Shown piece after piece: positions 33,525 to 42,202 of a DNA stretch of 56,837 nucleotides; the first letter of the stretch is position 1, and the number at the start of each line of letters is the position of its first letter. Both the position numbers and the translations under genes were made by a program. The notes below the pieces were generated by a model. That model saw nothing but the letters and a program-made list of their open reading frames with translations, had not been told where the DNA came from and made no database searches. Source of the stretch: an uncultured Verrucomicrobiota bacterium (GTDB lineage Bacteria > Verrucomicrobiota > Verrucomicrobiia > Methylacidiphilales > UBA1321); assembly GCA_903863295.1 (NCBI GenBank), contig CAIPBM010000079.1:1-56837 (forward strand), in the 5' to 3' direction.

Positions 33525-34243
33525 GGCAGGATCACTCCTTGGGCCTGATCGAATTGCTGAATCATTTCCTCGTGGAAGCGCTGGCATCGGCTGCGATCAA
33601 GCAGATGCACCTTGCTGGAGGTCCTGCCCTTGTTGACGGTGAGATTGCTGAACTGAAGCTTGTTGCGGGTGACTTCCGTCAGACAGGGAACCTCAATCTC
33701 GATTGCGCCCAACGCTTGTAGCTTTTTCCGCGTTTGTGATTCGTCATACATCGTCAGGATCGATGTATCGCGATAGTTCCGTACGACAAGCCAGCGGACG
33801 CGATCCGAATAAGCGTCCAGGAGATCGGCGATCTGTGAAATCGCATCCTTATCGTCGAGGACGACCACGATGAAGATCAGCTCGAGTTGCAATTCCTTCT
33901 GCAACTGCGTCAGACGAGTGTCCTCGATGTAGCGCAACACCTTGGTCCCTCCCGATGCCCGGTTGTCGACCAGAACAACATCGACGGTTTCCAGCGCTTC
34001 TATCAGCCGATCAAGGACAGCGAGCTTGTTGGCATCAACGTCGGTATCGATGAACTCTGCTTCCGGTACGAAGCGTTGGAAGGTGCTGTTCGCATGATCG
34101 AGATCGAAGGTCTTCAGTTTGACTGCTCGTTCAGTGAGATAGTCGTAGACGAGTGTGGCGGTGAAGCTTTTGCCGATGCCGCCCTTGTCCTGTGGAAACA
34201 CGATAAGCTTCTTAGTGATTGGTTGTTTGATTTGATTCGTCAT
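33521..34243 (-). CDS. ParA/VirC1-like ATPase
   Basis: 240 residues with a deviant Walker A QDKGGIGKS (18-26) starting right after the first strand, a switch region DVVLVDNRASGG and a strand ELIFIVVVLDDKDA. This is the ParA/MinD/VirC1 class. In conjugative elements such ATPases either partition the circular form or, like VirC1, help bring relaxosomes to the coupling protein. It lies immediately before the coiled-coil gene and VirD4, which favours the second role. Confidence 0.8.
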   Translation of the reverse strand: MTNQIKQPITKKLIVFPQDKGGIGKSFTATLVYDYLTERAVKLKTFDLDHANSTFQRFVPEAEFIDTDVDANKLAVLDRLIEALETVDVVLVDNRASGGTKVLRYIEDTRLTQLQKELQLELIFIVVVLDDKDAISQIADLLDAYSDRVRWLVVRNYRDTSILTMYDESQTRKKLQALGAIEIEVPCLTEVTRNKLQFSNLTVNKGRTSSKVHLLDRSRCQRFHEEMIQQFDQAQGVILP

Positions 34244-34255
34244 GGTTCTCCGTGG

Positions 34256-34624
34256 TTACAGGGTGTCGCGTGCCGTACGTGGTCCCCGTTTGCCGGGATC
34301 GCTGGTCAATGGCGGGCGATCCTCCTTGGTCGGAGCTGGTGATGGTGCCGGGGCTTGATGCTCGGCTGCAGCGTCCGCCTCCATCTCGGCGCGCAGCCGG
34401 TCTGCTTCATCCTGGTACTTGCGGCAGAACTTTCTCACCGTGGCGACCGACACCTTGATGTCGCGCTCGTTGAGCAGTTCCGCGATCTTCTCGTAACTGG
34501 CGTATTTCGCGCGTAACAGAAGGATGGAATCTTTGTAGTTTTCTAAAATTGCCTGTTGTAGTTGGGAGTGATTGTACTCCGAAGCGACCTTGGCGAGGTC
34601 TGCTTGAACTTCTTGGTTGGTCAT
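34256..34624 (-). CDS. Small HTH protein next to the oriT-like region
   Basis: 122 residues: a helical N-terminus with a HTH-like segment (YASYEKIAELLNERDIKVSVA; TVRKFCRKYQDEADRL) and a Pro/Ala-rich disordered tail. It is the first gene of the leftward operon with ParA-like and VirD4 genes. One arm of the 27-base inverted repeat lies 43 bases upstream of its start, so it is a good candidate for the protein that binds those repeats. Confidence 0.65.
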   Translation of the reverse strand: MTNQEVQADLAKVASEYNHSQLQQAILENYKDSILLLRAKYASYEKIAELLNERDIKVSVATVRKFCRKYQDEADRLRAEMEADAAAEHQAPAPSPAPTKEDRPPLTSDPGKRGPRTARDTL

Positions 34625-34667
34625 GCAGCCACATAGCCATGACCATCATTTCAAATCAAAAGATCGC

Positions 34668-34694
34668 TGGTAGTTCTGGTAGCGCGCGTAGTGC
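34668..34694 (+). repeat. Inverted-repeat arm 1 (three GGTAG-like units, 9-base spacing)
   Basis: Eighteen bases from TGGTAG are a perfect inverted match of 35040-35057; after two mismatches a further seven match (GTAGTGC). Inside the arm, TGGTAG recurs every nine bases with a third degenerate unit. It ends 43 bases before the start of the leftward HTH gene. Confidence 0.8.
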
Positions 34695-35030
34695 CAGGGC
34701 GTTCGCAACCAGGTGGTGACGATGGATCATCAAGAACAATCACGGAGAATGACGAAGGCCGTAGACAAGATTGGATCACGATAAATGTGTAACGGGATCC
34801 CGTAGATGACGGAGATCCATTACGGACCATCAGGCCTCGAGCGCCGGTTTCCGGCCCGTAACCGAACCACGTTCGGGGTGGCGTGTCGTTTTTTTCATAC
34901 CCTGATTTTTGCCCTCTCTGGGCTGCTTTCGTATTCCTATTTGATGATGATTGATGACGAAGCACTACAGCGATTCACGGTGTTCAATCTACGAGGAATG
35001 CTTGCGTGAAGGACTGGCAATCACGGTGAA

Positions 35031-35057
35031 GCACTACCGGCGCTACCAGAACTACCA
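35031..35057 (+). repeat. Inverted-repeat arm 2 (three CTACC units, 9-base spacing)
   Basis: Three CTACC units at nine-base steps (CTACCGGCG, CTACCAGAA, CTACCATTA). It is the inverted copy of 34668-34694 and ends 44 bases before the relaxase ATG, the mirror image of arm 1's position relative to the leftward gene. Confidence 0.8.
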
Positions 35058-35101
35058 TTAGGGATGCGACAAGGCAGACAAGGTTATGGGAAGTTGCGGG
35101 C

Positions 35102-37843
35102 ATGGTTCGCTTCGACAAGCCGTGCGTGAACGTCACGCATGCTCTCAATTATTTCAAGATGCACATGGCCGGTGATGACTATCTCACTGAGCAGGGGCAG
35201 GCAGAAATGGTCTGGACAGGCCAGGGTGCAGAACGCTTGGGATTGCGCGGGACCGTGCTGAAGGATGACTTTAGGAAGCTGTGTGAGGGCAAGCATCCAG
35301 TGACCGGTGAGAAGTTGGGAGCACGAGAACGTGGTCCGGTGAAGAGGGTCTGTTACTTCGGCCAGGTATCACCGCCGAAAGATGTATCCATCGCCTATCT
35401 GGTCGGGGGAGATGAACGGATAGCCGGTTGGTGGAAAGAAGCGGTGACCGACACGGTTAAAGAGATTGAAGCTGTCACGGCCACGAGGATCCGAAAAAGC
35501 GATATCGAAGATCAGGACCGCTACACACAAAACATGGTGGCCGCCGTGGTAACACATGAGGCCAGCCGTGCCCTCGATCCACAACTGCACAGTCACATTT
35601 GCGTGATGAACACAACGTATGATCATGTCGAACAACAATGGAAGGCGGTACAGCCAGAGAGCTTCTACAAGTACCAATCGTTCTTCAGGGAGGTCTGTTA
35701 CAATAAATTAGCGCGACGGATGACGGAAGCTGGGTATGAGCTTGAGGAAGAACGGAAGATCGGATTTCAGGTGAAGGGCTTTCCGGCAGAACTAAGGACG
35801 AGGTTCAGCAAGCGTCGGGAGGAAATTGAGGCTGTGGCAGCATTGCGGGGTATTACGAGCCAGGATGGATTGCAGGAGATCACCGCCCGGAGTCGAAAAG
35901 CCAAAGTTCAAGCCGATGGACGATCCCTGCGGGCCCAATGGCGCACCGAGGCTGGCATCCATTTGGAAGAAGTCAGAAACGCGATCAGCATGGCGGATGG
36001 AGCCGCCAAGGTAAGCGAGCGGCGATCAGAGGGAGAGGCCATGGACCGTGCCCAGCTGGAAGTGTTCGAACGCCATTCTGTGATTGATGAGCGCGTGCTG
36101 TTACGGGAAGCGCTGATCTCCGGCAGGGCTGATGTCGATCTGGAAAAATTACGACACGAAGTCGAACGACGCATTTCCAAGGGCGATCTCATCCGGCGCA
36201 ATGAGCAGATTGTTTCACGTGAAACGCTGAGGATGGAACGCGAATATCTCGATTGGGTTCTAACGAACCGGCGCCGTTACGGTGACTTGGGCAAAGTGTC
36301 GAACCTCGATCCTGAGCTGACGAAGGAACAACGAGCCGCAGTTTCCACCATTCTCTTCAACCGTGACCAAGTGATCATTCTGGAGGGCAAAGCAGGGACA
36401 GGCAAAACCCGCACGCTTCGGGAAATCGTCAGGGGAATTGAAAAGGCAGGAAAGGATGTCTTCGCCTGTGCGCCGTCATCCGGAGCTACGGAGGTTTTAC
36501 GCAAGGAACTCACGCTCAAGGCAGACACTCTGCAGCAATTACTGATCAACACGGACCTGCAACAACGCATGAGGAACAAGGTCATCATTGTGGACGAAGC
36601 AGGTCTGATCTCAACGGAGCAAATGCGCGACTTATCTCGAATTGCCTTGGAGAACAACAATCGTCTCGTCCTGACGGGGGACACAGGGCAGCACAATTCC
36701 GTCCAAGCCGGCGATGCGTTACGGGCCCTCCAATCCTACGGGAATGTCGTCACGGCGCGATTGACCCGAATCAGGAGGCAGCGCGATCCGGCCTTCCGCA
36801 AGGCAGTTTCGCTCTTAGCGGATAAAAAGGCCTATCAGGCTTTTGAGCATTTTTCCCGGTTGGGTGCCGTGAAAGAAATTTCTGATCCCAAAATGTTGAC
36901 CGGACTTGCCGCGCAGGACTACATCAGGACCGTTGGTCAGAAAAAGTCGTGTTTGGTCATTTCTCCTGTCTGGTCGGATATCCATCGCTTCACTGGGCAA
37001 CTCCGACCCGAGCTAAAAGCTTTAGGGCTGCTGGGGCCGACGGAACAAACGGTCTCCACCTATCACACCTACCAGTGGACCGAAGCGAGTCGCAAGGATG
37101 CGCGTCGATTCCAGAAAGGCGACGTTCTCGCGTTCCATCAGGACTCGGCAGGATTTAAAAAAGGGGAATACGTCCGGTATGAGGACCGCCAAGGAAAGAA
37201 GATCATCGTCCGGGATGAATCAGGGAAACGGTTCTCCTTTGATCCCTCCGAAGTACCCGGATTTGACGTCGGGTTACTTCGCTCGCTGCCCATAGCCGTG
37301 GGGGAACGACTGCTGGTTCGGGCCAATCTCAAGGAGCATCGCCTGTTCAATGGGAACATCGTGGAGGTAGCTGGCGTGTCTGAAGACGGCACGATTGTCC
37401 TCAAAGACAACCGAACCATTCCGCCGGACTTCCGCCAGTTCTCGCACGGGTACGCTACGACCTCCCACGCTGCGCAAGGCAAGACCGTGGATCGCGGCAT
37501 TGTCATTATGGCCGGGGAGGGGATTCAGGCGGCCAACCTCAAGCAGGCCTACGTCAGCCATTCCCGGTTTGAGGAATCCCACGTCACGTACACAACAGAT
37601 CGACGCGCGGCCATGAACGCCATGGCCACGCCTGCAGACCGAACCTTGGCCATCGAGGTGGTGAACGAACGCATTCGCCGCTGGAAAATTTGTCAGAAAC
37701 TAACCGAACAGGCCGAAGCCTGGGCGGAGCGCCGTCGCGTTGCCATGTCGCGTCGGACTCAACAACGAAACTCAAACTCTTTATCTAACTATGTCTCTCA
37801 AACACAAAAAGCCTCCCGTTCTGCTCGAAACCGAATCCGTTAA
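35102..37843 (+). CDS. MOBF-type relaxase-helicase (TrwC/TraI-like)
   Basis: 913 residues. The N-terminal relaxase domain has candidate nucleophile tyrosines near the start (Y17, Y27) and the metal-binding three-histidine motif H152-EASRALDPQL-H163-S-H165. The C-terminal RecD-like helicase has Walker A GKAGTGKT (near 428-436), Walker B IIVDEAGLIS and, near the end, SHGYATTSHAAQGKTVDR and QAYVSHSRFE motifs. It nicks oriT and unwinds the transferred strand. The leftward genes and the inverted repeats lie just upstream. Length is near TrwC and shorter than F TraI. Confidence 0.9.
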   Translation: MVRFDKPCVNVTHALNYFKMHMAGDDYLTEQGQAEMVWTGQGAERLGLRGTVLKDDFRKLCEGKHPVTGEKLGARERGPVKRVCYFGQVSPPKDVSIAYLVGGDERIAGWWKEAVTDTVKEIEAVTATRIRKSDIEDQDRYTQNMVAAVVTHEASRALDPQLHSHICVMNTTYDHVEQQWKAVQPESFYKYQSFFREVCYNKLARRMTEAGYELEEERKIGFQVKGFPAELRTRFSKRREEIEAVAALRGITSQDGLQEITARSRKAKVQADGRSLRAQWRTEAGIHLEEVRNAISMADGAAKVSERRSEGEAMDRAQLEVFERHSVIDERVLLREALISGRADVDLEKLRHEVERRISKGDLIRRNEQIVSRETLRMEREYLDWVLTNRRRYGDLGKVSNLDPELTKEQRAAVSTILFNRDQVIILEGKAGTGKTRTLREIVRGIEKAGKDVFACAPSSGATEVLRKELTLKADTLQQLLINTDLQQRMRNKVIIVDEAGLISTEQMRDLSRIALENNNRLVLTGDTGQHNSVQAGDALRALQSYGNVVTARLTRIRRQRDPAFRKAVSLLADKKAYQAFEHFSRLGAVKEISDPKMLTGLAAQDYIRTVGQKKSCLVISPVWSDIHRFTGQLRPELKALGLLGPTEQTVSTYHTYQWTEASRKDARRFQKGDVLAFHQDSAGFKKGEYVRYEDRQGKKIIVRDESGKRFSFDPSEVPGFDVGLLRSLPIAVGERLLVRANLKEHRLFNGNIVEVAGVSEDGTIVLKDNRTIPPDFRQFSHGYATTSHAAQGKTVDRGIVIMAGEGIQAANLKQAYVSHSRFEESHVTYTTDRRAAMNAMATPADRTLAIEVVNERIRRWKICQKLTEQAEAWAERRRVAMSRRTQQRNSNSLSNYVSQTQKASRSARNRIR

Positions 37844-38192
37844 TCCGGATGCGTGGAATGGACCATGGGGCAGAATCAACCCGACGTCCGAAACCTTCGA
37901 CGTCATTCGCTTTTGCCAAGGCACCGCGGGTCGCAACCTCAAGATGCACTCCTATCCCGTCAGGGTCATTTCCTCCTGGCATTGGACTCAGGAACAAGAT
38001 GAGGAGCAGTTGCGGATCGAGGCGGGTGCGGACCTGATTACCGTCAGGGGGAAGGGGCTGGAGCGAATCGTGGAAGCTCTGGACCGAGGCACCCTGGAAG
38101 TGCTCAAGGAAAGCGCCCATCTCGACGCAGATACGCAGGCAATCGTGGTTTCTCAAATCGGGATAGACTCGCAATCTGACCCCGGTAATTGA
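37791..38192 (+). CDS. Hypothetical protein overlapping the relaxase 3' end
   Basis: 133 residues starting at ATG 37791, 53 bases inside the relaxase gene in another frame. The middle looks like real protein (TFDVIRFCQGTAGRNLKMHS; SSWHWTQEQDEEQLRIEAG; GLERIVEALDRGTLEVLKE). No family recognised. The overlap implies coupling to relaxase translation. Confidence 0.6.
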   Translation: MSLKHKKPPVLLETESVNPDAWNGPWGRINPTSETFDVIRFCQGTAGRNLKMHSYPVRVISSWHWTQEQDEEQLRIEAGADLITVRGKGLERIVEALDRGTLEVLKESAHLDADTQAIVVSQIGIDSQSDPGN

Positions 38193-38262
38193 CGGCCATC
38201 ACATAGAAGGTTGAATTGATTTTCAAGTTAGAGGCGATGCCTGAAGTCTGGTACTCTCACGT

Positions 38263-39246
38263 GTGGATTTTCCTCGCGCCCAACTCGCATCCGATGTGGC
38301 TGACCTGGCCGCGAAGGGCGTCCTCGTCGGAACCTCCTCTTGGAAATATCGAGGCTGGCTGGATTTGCTTTATACCCGCGACCGTTACCTGACGAATCGC
38401 AAACTTTCCAAGACGAAATTTGAAGCGAACTGTCTTGAGGAATACGCCGAGGTTTTCAAAACGGTCTGTTTTGATGGTGGTCTCTATCAGTTTCCCACGG
38501 AGAAAATGATGGAGAAGTTTTTCTCGCAAGTTCCATCGGATTTCCAGATGTCCTTCAAAGTCACGGAGGACATCACCGTGCGGAGATTTCCAAGCAAGGA
38601 CAGTAATCCGAAACGCGCCGGACAATGGAATGCGGATTTCCTCAACCCCGAGGTATTCCTGACCCGGTTTCTCGCTCCGCTGAAACCCTATCAATCGCAG
38701 ATCGGGACGCTTATTTTTGAGTTTTCAACCTTCAAGGGTGAGTGGGAGCAGGGGGATGAATTCCTGGAAGCATTGGATGGCTTTCTCGGATCATTGCCCA
38801 AGGTGTGGAATTATTCGGTCGAGGTTCGTAACCGAAGCTTTTTGCGACCGGAGTATTTCGCCCTGCTGCGGCGCCATGGGGTTTCCCATACGTTCAACAC
38901 TTGGTCAGAAATGCCTCCGGTGGGAGAACAGACCGAGTTGCCGGACAGTTTCACGGCTGATTTCGCGACGGCTCGTTTCCTCCTAAAACCGGGGCGATTT
39001 TATCAGGAAGCGGTGGACGCGTTCGAGCCCTACGAAGCCACGAAGGAACCGAACCCCGATGCGCGGGCCGCGTTGATCGATCTTCTCCTCACCCCAGCCA
39101 AGCCGGGGCGTCCCAACCGTCGATTTCTGTATGTGAACAACCGGCTCGAGGGAAATGCGCTGTGGACTATTTACGCCGCCATCAGCGGATTGTTGGGCCG
39201 GAAGATCGCGGAGAGTCCTGCAGTCCAGTCGTTCCGGCTTCAGTAA
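38263..39246 (+). CDS. DUF72 (YecE-type) TIM-barrel protein
   Basis: 327 residues, GTG start. DUF72 features: GTSSWKYRGWLDLLY near the start, EYAEVFKTVCFDGGLYQFPT, FSFK-like MSFKVTEDITVRRF, a VEVRNRSFL segment and the C-terminal FLYVNNRLEGNA. The biochemical role of DUF72 is not settled. Its position directly before the imuA-imuB-dnaE2 genes, same strand, suggests a link to the damage response. Confidence 0.85.
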   Translation: MDFPRAQLASDVADLAAKGVLVGTSSWKYRGWLDLLYTRDRYLTNRKLSKTKFEANCLEEYAEVFKTVCFDGGLYQFPTEKMMEKFFSQVPSDFQMSFKVTEDITVRRFPSKDSNPKRAGQWNADFLNPEVFLTRFLAPLKPYQSQIGTLIFEFSTFKGEWEQGDEFLEALDGFLGSLPKVWNYSVEVRNRSFLRPEYFALLRRHGVSHTFNTWSEMPPVGEQTELPDSFTADFATARFLLKPGRFYQEAVDAFEPYEATKEPNPDARAALIDLLLTPAKPGRPNRRFLYVNNRLEGNALWTIYAAISGLLGRKIAESPAVQSFRLQ

Positions 39247-39276
39247 ACTTTTTTTCAGAGGGACAAATCGGTCAGG

Positions 39277-39305
39277 GCTTGAATGTTATACGTATGGATA
39301 ATATG
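39277..39305 (+). promoter_or_regulatory. Shared motif upstream of imuA
   Basis: GCTTGAATGTTATACGTATG followed by GATAATATG lies 9-37 bases before the imuA ATG. Almost the same string precedes dnaE2 at 42203-42230, also just before the start. It contains TTAT-N8-ATAA symmetry. A shared SOS/LexA-type operator or promoter is likely; the exact protein is inferred. Confidence 0.6.
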
Positions 39306-39313
39306 TTGCGGAC

Positions 39314-39985
39314 ATGGCATCCGCTTCCGATAAAGTTTTGGAACTCAAAAAGCTCCTCGCCGAGCGTTTTGGACATGCGGAACGAAGAGCCGAGGAGCTG
39401 TATCCCTCAGGCTTGAGCGCCTTGGATGAAGTGGGGTTGCCGCGTGGCACTCTGACCGAAATTGTTTCGTTTCCTGCCTCGGGTCCGGGAGGATCCTTGC
39501 TCCTCTTCGGACTGCTTCGTGCGACCGCGCAACGGGGGGAGCGAGTCATCATCGTGGATGGCCGGGACGCCTTCGATCCCAAGGGACTTCGGCAGGGTGA
39601 ACTCCAACGCCTGCTCTGGACGCGCTGCCGGACTGCCAAGGAAGCCCTTCAAGCGGTCGATCTCGCGGCCCGCGACGGCAATTTTCCCCTCATCATTTTT
39701 CTGCTCACACTTAACCCGGCGAGTGAACTTAAGCGGATCCCAAGCACCGCCTGGCATCGCTTGCAAATGCTGGTCGAAAAGTCGGCGGCGACCTTGCTGA
39801 TCTTCACTCCGTTTGCCCAAGTCGGTTGTGCGCGTTTGCGGCTGTCGGTGGGGGGTGACTTTCCGTTGACCCAGTTGCATCGGCGACGTGCTGACCTGGT
39901 TCCCACGTTAAATCTCAACGTCGAGCGACGCCGCATCGAAAGGAGGATGGGAGATGAAGAGTTACGCCGTCCTGCTTGCGCCTGA
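39314..39985 (+). CDS. imuA: ImuA-like RecA-related mutasome protein
   Basis: 223 residues. The N-terminal helix (VLELKKLLAERFGHAERRAE) leads into a RecA-like core: LYPSGLSALDEVGLPRGTL, EIVSFPASGPGGSLLLFGLL (degenerate Walker A), a strand ERVIIVDGRDAFDP and ATLLIFTPFAQ. ImuA (SulA/RecA-like) acts with ImuB and DnaE2 in translesion mutagenesis. It overlaps imuB by 32 bases, the usual cassette arrangement. Confidence 0.85.
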   Translation: MASASDKVLELKKLLAERFGHAERRAEELYPSGLSALDEVGLPRGTLTEIVSFPASGPGGSLLLFGLLRATAQRGERVIIVDGRDAFDPKGLRQGELQRLLWTRCRTAKEALQAVDLAARDGNFPLIIFLLTLNPASELKRIPSTAWHRLQMLVEKSAATLLIFTPFAQVGCARLRLSVGGDFPLTQLHRRRADLVPTLNLNVERRRIERRMGDEELRRPACA

Positions 39986-41408
39986 CTTCCGGCTCCAGTC
40001 CCTCCTACGCCATGCTCCCCATCTCAAGGGTGCGCCCGTTGTGCTGCTGGATGCCCAAGGACGAAAGCCCCGCGTTGCGGAAATGAACGATATAGCCCGG
40101 TCATCCCTGGTGGAAATTGGGATGACGCCGACCCAAGCCATGGCCCGGTGTGCCGACCTGCAGACGCTGGCGGGCAATGCCGGCCACGAACGGGCTGCGC
40201 AGGAGACGTTGCTGCAGACCGCGGAAACGCTTTCTCCCTTCCTGGAATCAACCGCCCCAGGCGTCGTCACCGTGGAATTGCCCGGGGAAAGACCGCCGTC
40301 CGAAGAGGACCTACACCAAAAATGGATTGCCCCACTTTCCTCGTTGGGACTCGAGACACGAGTCGGCGTCGCGGCGACCCCTGATCTCGCCTGGCTCTGC
40401 GCGCGCTTCGCCCAGCCGGTTTCACGGGTCGATGCTCCGGCTGTCTTTCTGGCTCCGTTGCTGGTGGAAGCGCTGGAGCCTTCGGATGAACTCTTGTCGG
40501 TCCTGCGCACGTGGGGCATTCGCACCATTGGCCAATTAGTAGCCTTGCCGATGGGTGAAGTTTGCGGTCGATTAGGACCCGACGCCCTGAGTCTCTGGGA
40601 ACGAGCCAGCGGCGGCCGGTCCCGGCCCTTGAAGTTGGTGAAGCCGCAGGAATTCTATGCGGAACAAACTGAGCTGGAAAATCCGGTGGAGATGCTGGAA
40701 CCCTTGCTGTTTTTGCTGCGACGGTTTCTGGAACAAATCACGGCTCGGCTTGGCCATGCTTATCTGGTCGTGGGCAAACTCCGGCTGGTCCTGCGATTTG
40801 AATACCACGCTCCGTACCAACGGATCTTCACCATTCCGCAGCCGACGCGGGACGTGGAACTGCTTTTTCGGATGCTGCACACCCACTTGGAAGGTTTCAC
40901 CTCCGACTCGGCGATCATTGGCCTGGAGCTTGCAGCAAAACCAGTGCGTCCGAACGTCGAGCAATTCGGTCTGCTGGAAAAAGGCGTGCGGGATCCACAC
41001 CAACTGGCGGAAACGCTGGCACGCCTGGAGGCACTACTGGGTTCCGATCGCGTGGGCACGCCGGAACTCGAAGCCTCGGCGCATCCCGACGCCGTCCATT
41101 TGCGTCCATACGATGCCAACGCTCCAACATTGCCACCGGTGGATGCTCCGCTTATCGGGATTCCGCTGATGCGGTTTCGTCCACCCGTTCCCGCGAACAT
41201 CGTGCTGAACGATATTCAGCCGGCGTTTCTCTACTCCAACCGCTTCACCGGACCGATCAAGCAGACCTGCGGCCCGTGGCTGATCCGGGGAAATTGGTGG
41301 GACAAACGGCAATGGGCGCGTGAGGAATGGGATGCCGCCACGGAGGATGGCGTTTATCGGCTGGTCCATGACAAGGACGGTTGGTTTTTGGACGGCGTCT
41401 ATTCGTGA
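39954..41408 (+). CDS. imuB: ImuB, Y-family polymerase-like mutasome adaptor
   Basis: 484 residues; AGGAGG lies just before the ATG. The N-terminus is polymerase-like (SYAVLLAPDFRLQSLLR), with a fingers/palm region (VEIGMTPTQAMARCADLQTL) and a HhH-type section (VLRTWGIRTIGQLVALPMGE, then CGRLGPDALSLWERASGG). The second catalytic acid pair of active Y-family enzymes is not visible (VTVELPGERPPSEED), as in known ImuB, which is a scaffold rather than a polymerase. The C-terminus (FLYSNRFTGPIKQTCGPWLI) matches the ImuB tail. Confidence 0.9.
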   Translation: MKSYAVLLAPDFRLQSLLRHAPHLKGAPVVLLDAQGRKPRVAEMNDIARSSLVEIGMTPTQAMARCADLQTLAGNAGHERAAQETLLQTAETLSPFLESTAPGVVTVELPGERPPSEEDLHQKWIAPLSSLGLETRVGVAATPDLAWLCARFAQPVSRVDAPAVFLAPLLVEALEPSDELLSVLRTWGIRTIGQLVALPMGEVCGRLGPDALSLWERASGGRSRPLKLVKPQEFYAEQTELENPVEMLEPLLFLLRRFLEQITARLGHAYLVVGKLRLVLRFEYHAPYQRIFTIPQPTRDVELLFRMLHTHLEGFTSDSAIIGLELAAKPVRPNVEQFGLLEKGVRDPHQLAETLARLEALLGSDRVGTPELEASAHPDAVHLRPYDANAPTLPPVDAPLIGIPLMRFRPPVPANIVLNDIQPAFLYSNRFTGPIKQTCGPWLIRGNWWDKRQWAREEWDAATEDGVYRLVHDKDGWFLDGVYS

Positions 41409-41453
41409 CGTAGGACTTGCCTATTGCCGGATCGCGTCGGAAAATCATCGGCG

Positions 41454-41765
41454 ATGAGAGGAGACGCTCCCAAGGATCCAAGCGAGCAATTGCGCCAACA
41501 TCCCGATTATGAAAGGGCGATCCGGGCCTATAGTGACGAGGAAGATCTTCGAGTCAGAATGGTACTCCTGCGAAAGTATGGTCCCTCCTTCGTCGCCAAT
41601 TTGGACGAGGTGATCGACGAGATTATCGAGGATTCTGAAGTCATCGAATCTCTTCCCGGAAGCTGCGCGTGGCTTTATAGCTACGAAGGGAAAAAGCTCG
41701 TGATTGGCATCTTGAGTCTCAATAGCGACCATTCAGGAATCACGTACGGTTTTCAGGATTGTTGA
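41454..41765 (+). CDS. Small hypothetical protein after imuB
   Basis: 103 residues from ATG 41454 (a TTG lies upstream at 41424). It is strongly acidic in the middle (DEVIDEIIEDSEVIESLPG) and ends with strands (CAWLYSYEGKKLVIGILSL). No family recognised. It lies in the imu transcript and is followed by the noncoding repeat B interval. Confidence 0.55.
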   Translation: MRGDAPKDPSEQLRQHPDYERAIRAYSDEEDLRVRMVLLRKYGPSFVANLDEVIDEIIEDSEVIESLPGSCAWLYSYEGKKLVIGILSLNSDHSGITYGFQDC

Positions 41766-41867
41766 AACCTGCTCGACATCTGGGGCGAAGATAGACGCGG
41801 AAGAAAGAAGGCCCGAGGGCCCGAAACCAGATTCCGGAGATCAGGAGTACTTCTCCCCCAGCGCTAC

Positions 41868-42010
41868 CTTTCTCTCCTTTTCCTTCCCTTCACCAACCCT
41901 GCGGCGCCCGTGAGCACCCCCCCGAAAACCCAAGGGGGTGCGAACCAGCTGCCACGAAAGAATTCAGCCCCAGCGGAAGCCGTGACAGGTTTCCTGGCGC
42001 GGCTCCCGGC
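41868..42010 (+). repeat. Element repeat copy B
   Basis: Second copy of 6371-6516, same orientation: CT-rich tract, GAGCACCCCCC...GGGGGTGC hairpin, CACGAAAGAATTCAGCCC and GTGACAGGTTTCCTGGCGC. The outer stem pair is A-T here where copy A has G-C. The copies are about 35 kb apart and frame the whole conjugation region. Confidence 0.7.
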
Positions 42011-42091
42011 AGAAAGGGAAAGGGGCGTTACGGGGGAAACCGCTAGGTTTCTCCTGTTAGAATGGGGAGCGGCGTAGCGAAGCTAGCTGCG

Positions 42092-42111
42092 GGGGGAAAG
42101 GCCTTTCCCCC
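42092..42111. repeat. Perfect palindrome of G-run and C-run arms
   Basis: Five G, AAAGG, CCTTT and five C form a perfect ten-base-arm palindrome with no loop, 128 bases before dnaE2. It could extrude a cruciform or, if transcribed, form a terminator-like stem, although no T-run follows. Confidence 0.75.
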
Positions 42112-42202
42112 ACGAAACCTCCCCAAGGAATCACCCCTTCCTCATCCCGATCAAGATGCACCGACCACCCACAGAGCAGAAACGGTAGCAAAACCCGAAA
42201 AG

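Larger units (their letters stand above)
34625..35101. other. Divergent transfer-gene interval, best oriT candidate
   Basis: No gene is convincing in these 477 bases. They lie between the relaxase gene and the ParA/VirD4 operon. Contents: two inverted 27-base arms (34668-34694, 35031-35057), hairpins GCCGG-TTT-CCGGC (34843-34855) and CCGAAC-CAC-GTTCGG (34862-34876) followed by GGGTGGCGTGTCG and a T-run, the palindrome GGGATCCC at 34794-34801, and direct repeats GAAGCACTAC (34959, 35028) and TCACGGTG (34975, 35021). These are features expected of an origin of transfer with promoters. Confidence 0.6.

Noticed and set aside
34651-34965. Minus-strand frame in the same interval
   Set aside because: Covers an inverted-repeat arm; Pro/Ser/Arg-rich and without family features.
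34806-35009. Short plus-strand frame in the divergent interval
   Set aside because: Overlaps hairpins and repeats; no RBS and no protein-like pattern.
34668-35057. CRISPR-like array
   Set aside because: The repeated units are only five to six bases at nine-base spacing; no direct repeats of 25-40 bases with spacers and no cas genes.
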